Part shown: positions 57,902-64,000 of the stretch, piece by piece
Layout of the letters: the number at the start of each line of letters is the position of its first letter
Position numbering within the stretch: the first letter of the stretch is position 1
Assembly (NCBI RefSeq): GCF_004000275.1
Contig: NZ_RCIP01000001.1
Location: 860,749 to 924,748, forward strand
From: Saccharospirillum alexandrii
Lineage (GTDB): Bacteria > Pseudomonadota > Gammaproteobacteria > Pseudomonadales > Natronospirillaceae
Direction of reading: 5' to 3'
Length of the DNA stretch: 64,000 bases
Notes under the pieces: model-generated
The model's input: the letters and a program-made list of their open reading frames with translations, nothing else
The model's database searches: none
What the model was told of the DNA's origin: nothing
Position numbers and translations under genes: made by a program

Positions 57902-59050
57902 ATGAGTTCATCAGACCCGCACCAAACGGCGCCGCGCTACATCGAAGACGACACCATAGACCTGGGTGAATTGCTGCGGGGGCTCATTGCCCAGTGGCCA
58001 CTGATTGTCGGCATCACGGTACTTGGCGCGGTCATTGGCGTTGCCGCTGCGCTGTTACTGCCCAAGCAGTACCGGGTTGAAGCCATCATCAGCCAACCCT
58101 CTCGCGGTGCGGTTCAACCTTTGCTGGCGCAACAAATAGCCCCTCTCACGCTCGATGAACTGTCTGAACGCTTTCTGCTCAACCTTCGCTCACTCAGCCT
58201 CATCGAACAGGCATACAGCCAAGCAGACCTGGGCGGCGACCAGGATCTCGACTCTCTCTCTGAAGAAGAAGCGTTTTCCCAGATTCAAAGCGTTGCCGAT
58301 GCCCTCTCTGTAGGCCCGGTGCGCTACGAGTTTTACCAGTTGGGGGCCGATGAAAAAACCCCGCTGAACAGCCTGTCTGTCAACCTGCTCAGCAGCGAGC
58401 CACGCCGGGCCAAGGCCTTTATTGACGAACTGCTGGTACTGGCCGAAGAACGCACGCTGCGCGAAGCCATTAGTAACATCAACGCTACCAAGGCCATTCG
58501 CATTGAAAGCGCCCAGTCCCAATACAACCAGCTATTGGCCGGGGCCGAAGCCAGCCTGGCGCGCGAACGCCGGCGCGTACAACAAGCGCTTAGCATTGCC
58601 AACTCCCTGGGTCTGGAAGAACCCACCAGTTGGGAAGCCCTGGTACTGGGCGACGGCCAGGTGCAGATGATCAACCAGTTGGCCAACGATGAACTCTTTC
58701 TCAACGGCAGCCGTTTTCTGACAGCTCAACTAGAGAGTCTTTCGGCCGATGGCGCGGCCGAATTGTTCCTCGAAGGCGTTGAAGAAACCATGTTCGACTT
58801 GAACGGCAACCAGATGGTCATTACCACCACGCCCAGCCAGTTGCAGGGCGAGATTCGAGCGCTGAGCAATCAAACCTTTGCCCTTAGCGACGTCACCCTG
58901 CTCGATGAAGACGCCGCCGCGCGTATCCCCAGCAATGCCGAAAAACCGAACCGGCCGCTGATCGCCATTGCCGCTACGGTACTGGCCGGCTTTGCTGCGC
59001 TGTTCATCGCGCTGATCCGCATGGCGATTCGGTCCAGAAAAGAAGATTAA
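57902..59050 (+). CDS. Wzz/chain-length-determinant-like polysaccharide copolymerase
   Basis: A 382-residue inner-membrane protein with the Wzz architecture: cytoplasmic N-terminus (DDTIDLGELLRGLIAQ), TM1 (PLIVGITVLGAVIGVAAALLL, about 33-53), a large helical periplasmic domain with coiled-coil character, and TM2 near the end (PLIAIAATVLAGFAALFIAL) with a basic cytoplasmic tail. Such proteins set O-antigen or polysaccharide chain length. Proline next to TM1 is less marked than in classic Wzz. AGGG 6 bases before the ATG. Confidence 0.8.
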   Translation: MSSSDPHQTAPRYIEDDTIDLGELLRGLIAQWPLIVGITVLGAVIGVAAALLLPKQYRVEAIISQPSRGAVQPLLAQQIAPLTLDELSERFLLNLRSLSLIEQAYSQADLGGDQDLDSLSEEEAFSQIQSVADALSVGPVRYEFYQLGADEKTPLNSLSVNLLSSEPRRAKAFIDELLVLAEERTLREAISNINATKAIRIESAQSQYNQLLAGAEASLARERRRVQQALSIANSLGLEEPTSWEALVLGDGQVQMINQLANDELFLNGSRFLTAQLESLSADGAAELFLEGVEETMFDLNGNQMVITTTPSQLQGEIRALSNQTFALSDVTLLDEDAAARIPSNAEKPNRPLIAIAATVLAGFAALFIALIRMAIRSRKED

Positions 59051-59070
59051 AAACGGGGTTGCGTCGCTTA

Positions 59071-59099
59071 TTGGGTGACGCCCCCTAACCCGCTATACT
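59071..59099 (+). promoter_or_regulatory. Sigma-70 promoter of lptFG
   Basis: TTGGGT (59071-59076), 17-base spacer, TATACT (59094-59099). Transcription would start about 25 bases before the lptF TTG. A GGGG-GCGTC/GACGCCCC inverted repeat (59056-59084) overlaps it and might end the upstream transcript. Confidence 0.65.
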
Positions 59100-59130
59100 G
59101 CGGGCCATCTCGTCACATTCGGATTCAACA

Positions 59131-60177
59131 TTGTTCACCTGGTACATCTGCCGAGAAATCATCAAGCCCTTTGCGCTGATCACCGCCATTCTTATGGCGT
59201 TGCTCATCGCCGGGGAAATGAGTGAAACGCTCGGCCGCGTCGTATCCGGCCAATATTCCGATTGGGCCATTGTCGCCATCATCGGGTTTCAACTGCCCAT
59301 CCTGCTGCCCGAACTGTTGCCGGCGGCGTATTTCCTCGCTGCCCTGACCACCCTGAACCGGCTTAGCGAAGATTCAGAACGCACCGTGTTGCATGCCATC
59401 GGCGTCTCCGATACCGGCATACTGACCAAAGTTCTGGCCTATACCGCCTTACCGGCCATGGTGCTCATGCTGGCCTTTACCCACCTTATTACGCCCATGG
59501 CCGAGCGGGGCCTTTCCGACTACCTGTTCAGCCAACAGAACCGCCCGCTGACCGACATTGTGTCCCCCGGTGAGTTTTTCTCCCTAAACCAGCGCGATGC
59601 CACCCTGTATGCCCGGTCTTCCAACCCGGCGCAGGAATCCCTGCTCAACCTCTTTGTGGCCCAGGTTGATGGCGACCGAATCTCCGTTAACACCGCGCCC
59701 TCGGCACGCATTCAGCTTGAAGACCAACGCCAGTATTTAACCCTGTTTTCCGGGCGGCAAACCGTTTTCAGCCTCGACCCCGACGAAACCGAACGCGTCA
59801 ACTACCAAAGCTATGCGTTGTACATCCCCACCGATGAATCGGGCTCGCGCAGCAGCCCGCGCGAAGCCTATAGCTCTAACGTACTGTGGGAGAACGGCAG
59901 CCAGACCAACCGCAGTGAAGTGATAGAACGCACTCTCACCGCCGGCATGATTCTGGTACTGGCCGTATGGGCCGTAAGCCTCACCCGGGTGAAACCCCGC
60001 AAGGCCAAGGTGGGGGCCATCGCGTTGGGGATCATTTTGTATATCGTATTCACCTTCTCACTCGATACCGTGCAAACCGCCGTCGAAAAAGGCCAGCTTC
60101 CGCTCATCGCCAGCCCCTGGTGGTTGCTGATTGTGCTGGCAGCGCTCGGGCTTGTGGTGATACGGAGGCCTGGCTGA
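59131..60177 (+). CDS. lptF: LPS export system permease LptF
   Basis: With LptG and LptB it extracts LPS from the inner membrane and pushes it onto the LptC-A bridge. The 348-residue product begins FTWYICREIIKPFALITAIL after a TTG start, with six predicted helices (two near the N-terminus, one about 95-120, three after 270) around a periplasmic jellyroll domain (DIVSPGEFFSLNQRDATLYA). No in-frame ATG fits. It overlaps lptG by one base (TGATG). Confidence 0.92.
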   Translation: MFTWYICREIIKPFALITAILMALLIAGEMSETLGRVVSGQYSDWAIVAIIGFQLPILLPELLPAAYFLAALTTLNRLSEDSERTVLHAIGVSDTGILTKVLAYTALPAMVLMLAFTHLITPMAERGLSDYLFSQQNRPLTDIVSPGEFFSLNQRDATLYARSSNPAQESLLNLFVAQVDGDRISVNTAPSARIQLEDQRQYLTLFSGRQTVFSLDPDETERVNYQSYALYIPTDESGSRSSPREAYSSNVLWENGSQTNRSEVIERTLTAGMILVLAVWAVSLTRVKPRKAKVGAIALGIILYIVFTFSLDTVQTAVEKGQLPLIASPWWLLIVLAALGLVVIRRPG

Positions 60178-61244
60178 TGGGCTTGTCGATTCTCAACCGC
60201 TACATCCTGAAGCGCACCGCCGTGTTTATCACCATTGTGGTACTGGCCATTGGCGGGCTCTTGCTGGTGATGGGTGTGGCCGATGAAATCAGCCGGCGCG
60301 GCAGCGAGACCTATACCCCCTTCGATGCCTTCCTGTACCGGCTCTACAGCCTGCCGCTCGAGGTCTACCAGTTTATTGGCCCGATGGTGTTGCTCGGCAC
60401 CCTACTCTCGGTAGCCGGCATGGCCAAAAACAGCGAACTGGTGGTGATTCAACTGGCCTCGCGCAGTGCCTATGGCCTGGTGGTGCGGCTGATTCTGCCC
60501 GGGCTGATGCTGTTACCCTTTGTTTACTTCATTGGCGAATGGGCGGCGCCGCAACTGCGATTGCAAGCCGAAGTGACCCGGGCCATGAAACTCGACCGCA
60601 GCCTGCCAACCCTGAGTGGCCAGTGGTACCGAGACAATCAGTGGGTTATCAACGTCGATCTGGTCTCGCCCGACCGCGACATCACCGGCCTCACCATTTT
60701 CGAAATGGACGACCGCAATAACCTGTCCATGGTCACCTTCGCCCCCACCGCCAGCCCCATCGACCAGGGGTGGAAGCTGAACGACGTTAAACAGGTGGCG
60801 TTCTTTGACGACTCGGTACAGCACAGTCAGTTTGAAACTCTGAACTGGCAACCGGACAACTTCAATGCCGACTTGCTCAGCATTCTGAGCCAGCGCGAGC
60901 GCGAACTGACCCTGCAACAGCTGTGGGTTCAGGTGCGCTTTTCACTCGACCAAGCCTTGCCCGACCCCCGCCTGGAACTCACTTTCTGGAGTCGTCTCTG
61001 GTTTCCGGTGCAATACATTGCCATGCTGTTTCTGGCGCTGGTGTTTTCGTTTGGGAGTTTCAGGCAAAAAACGCTGGGCGATGCCGCGTTCAAGGGCGTG
61101 GCATTGGCGATTGCGGTTCAGCTGGTGACGGATACGAGCGGCAGTTTGTTGATGGTGATGGGGCTGACCCCGGTGCTGGCTGCACTGGCGCCATCGTTGC
61201 TGTTTTTGGGGGTTACGGTGTGGTTGGTTAAAGCAAGATTGTGA
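60177..61244 (+). CDS. lptG: LPS export system permease LptG
   Basis: Partner permease of LptF. The 355-residue product starts MGLSILNRYILKRTAVFITI, with six helices and a periplasmic domain (SLPTLSGQWYRDNQWVINVD). The C-terminus has FWSRLWFPVQYIAMLFLALV, typical of LptG, and ends in WLVKARL. The frame opens upstream at 59967 but the ATG at 60177 overlaps the lptF stop. The stop TGA is the first base pairs of the 17-bp array, locus 2. Confidence 0.93.
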   Translation: MGLSILNRYILKRTAVFITIVVLAIGGLLLVMGVADEISRRGSETYTPFDAFLYRLYSLPLEVYQFIGPMVLLGTLLSVAGMAKNSELVVIQLASRSAYGLVVRLILPGLMLLPFVYFIGEWAAPQLRLQAEVTRAMKLDRSLPTLSGQWYRDNQWVINVDLVSPDRDITGLTIFEMDDRNNLSMVTFAPTASPIDQGWKLNDVKQVAFFDDSVQHSQFETLNWQPDNFNADLLSILSQRERELTLQQLWVQVRFSLDQALPDPRLELTFWSRLWFPVQYIAMLFLALVFSFGSFRQKTLGDAAFKGVALAIAVQLVTDTSGSLLMVMGLTPVLAALAPSLLFLGVTVWLVKARL

Positions 61245-61404
61245 CGCCGAACAATAAAAGACGTAAAACAATAACGGACGCAACACAATAAAAGACGCAG
61301 ACCATTAAGTGACGCACAACATGAACTGACGTCATTTAGTGTCCAGCGTCTTTCCATGTCCTACGTCTTTCAGTGTTTTGCGTCTATTAATGTCCTGCGT
61401 TTTT
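61243..61404. repeat. Inverted array of 17-bp units, locus 2
   Basis: GACG starts at 61243, 61260, 61277, 61294, 61311 and 61328, exactly 17 apart. The centre is the palindrome GACGTC (61328-61333). Inverted CGTC follow at 61330, 61347, 61364, 61381 and, as CGTT, 61398, again 17 apart. The unit matches that of locus 1 (consensus GACGYARRACATKAAAN). The array fills the whole gap between convergent lptG and msbA: the first GACG overlaps lptG's TGA and the last unit ends 3 bases before msbA's stop. It may serve as a two-way terminator. Confidence 0.9.
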
Positions 61405-63163
<1,759 letters not shown>

Positions 63164-63171
<8 letters not shown>

Positions 63172-63871
63172 GCCTTAGCACCTTGTCGACAACCCAACTG
63201 GCAAAACCACCGGGTTTGAAATTACGCTCTAATTGCTGCGGGTCGTACACATCGGTCACCCATTGCCTGAACTCAACCGGCGTGGTGGCCGTGTACCGCT
63301 CGAACTCGCAAAAAAATTCATGCAGCAGCCCAGTTTTTGCGCCTTTAAAATGCAAATACCGCCAGGAAAGCTGCGCCTTGGCATCCGCTACCGCGCCCTG
63401 TCCGGTCGCCAGTAAATACACCCCGGCGGCAAACCCCGAGCGATCTGCACCGGATTTACAGTGAAACAACACCGGTGTTTCAACACTGAGCATCAGCTCG
63501 ATCAGCTCGTTCACACGCTCTGGCTTGGGCGCCCCACGCGATGACATGCGAAATGAAATCAGGTTAACGCCCGCCTGCTCGGCCGCTTCAACCTCAAACA
63601 GCGAAGCACCTATGTTCCCCAACCCGCGCAAACTCACGATGGTCTGCATGCCTTCACGTGCCATGCGGCGCACCTGGCCTGCGCTGGGCTGATTGCCCCG
63701 CCATGCATTCGCCGTGAAGGGTTTCGGGCGGTTCCACAATGGGCGCAGCAGGCCGTGGTCGATCACCATGGCATCGAACCAGGCAATGGCCCGGGCACCT
63801 GGCCGGTCGAAATGAGCTGCGACATAGCGGCGCATACTCTTCAGCTTACGATCGAAATACGAGTCAGCCAT
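63164..63871 (-). CDS. Protein tyrosine/dual-specificity phosphatase-like protein
   Basis: A 235-residue cytoplasmic protein with the HCX5R signature HCKSGADRSG, the catalytic P-loop of tyrosine/dual-specificity phosphatases, preceded by MQTIVSLRGLGNIGASLFEV and followed by WRYLHFKGAKTGLLHEFFCE. Related proteins next to msbA or LPS kinase genes may act on LPS core or lipid substrates, which is unproven. The ATG at 63871 is chosen over a frame open to 63910, as the upstream gene ends in that overlap. Confidence 0.82.
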
Positions 63872-64000
63872 GCGCCAAGCCTGCCAAACGGCGCCGCATT
63901 TTAGCCACAAACGCCTGTTTTCTGCGTTTGCCCACGGCTTTGATCAGGCTTTGCGTGGGGATCCAGGTTCGCTCGCCCAGCCCGTCGATAATGACAAACC
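63864..64000 (-). CDS. Partial gene (C-terminal 44 residues), possibly YrbL-like
   Basis: On the minus strand a frame open from the window edge ends in TGA 8 bases inside the phosphatase start. The visible residues are FVIIDGLGERTWIPTQSLIK, then AVGKRRKQAFVAKMRRRLAG and LAHG. The I-D-G-x-G and I-P pattern with a basic tail recalls the YrbL (PhoP regulatory network) kinase-like family, a tentative match. Confidence 0.5.
   Translation of the reverse strand, partial: FVIIDGLGERTWIPTQSLIKAVGKRRKQAFVAKMRRRLAGLAHG

Overview
The window is a chromosomal segment of a Gram-negative gammaproteobacterium with moderately high GC. The gene orders smc-zipA-ligA, recR-ybaB-dnaX-ffs, rnd-ycgL-ycgN and ccmABCDEFGHI next to a fliK-like gene, the presence of a rhombosortase, and a photolyase/cyclopropane synthase stress operon suggest a marine or halophilic member of the Oceanospirillales/Pseudomonadales group. 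Saccharospirillaceae is my best guess; this is inference and was not tested. Most genes are housekeeping and tightly packed in overlapping operons. No phage, plasmid, CRISPR or autonomous transposase gene was seen.

Layout. 1-3026: leuCDB (minus, leuB cut by the window edge), divergent from a LysR regulator. 4229-7130: rhombosortase, rdgC and a small secreted protein set among three large hairpin repeats and a MITE. 7131-15233 (minus): DUF2489, YheU, an unknown protein, ligA, zipA, smc. 15431-22373 (minus): a complete System I cytochrome c maturation operon ccmABCDEFGHI, including a 58-aa ccmD. 22648-24908 (plus): a FliK-like and an FlhB-tail-like gene. 24909-25172: second MITE copy. 25173-34485 (minus): alpha/beta hydrolase, hrpA, fadD, a VWA protein. 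34599-41234 (minus): membrane/wHTH protein, small membrane protein, YcgN, YcgL, rnd, recR, ybaB, dnaX and the 4.5S SRP RNA. 41433-53579 (plus): chemoreceptor, the DUF523/DUF1722-phr-NTF2-amine oxidase-DUF1365-cfa-DUF2878 operon with two unknown genes at its end, and a PAS-GGDEF-EAL protein; queE follows. 54383-57630 (minus): cmoM, galE, phosphomannomutase/phosphoglucomutase. 57902-61244 (plus): Wzz-like protein, lptF, lptG. 61405-64000 (minus): msbA, a tyrosine phosphatase-like protein and a partial gene.

How genes combine. The right-hand 10 kb is an envelope polysaccharide/LPS area: sugar nucleotide supply (galE, phosphomannomutase), chain length (Wzz-like), lipid A flipping (MsbA) and LPS extraction (LptFG). 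The ccm operon matures c-type cytochromes. The phr-cfa operon looks like a light/oxidative membrane-stress module.

The most unusual content is non-coding. (i) Two intergenic inverted arrays of a 17-bp unit held in exact 17-bp phase (30106-30293 and 61243-61404), both running up to stop codons. (ii) A family of three large hairpins whose arms differ in sequence but whose 50-55 nt loop carries the same two-box core; every transition mismatch in the inner arms is G.U-compatible only on the strand defined by the core. (iii) A pair of about 0.27-0.29 kb MITEs with CTAG target duplications, one inserted exactly in a CTAG that gives stop codons to two convergent genes. (iv) An AGCTNNN array in exact 7-bp phase after the photolyase gene.
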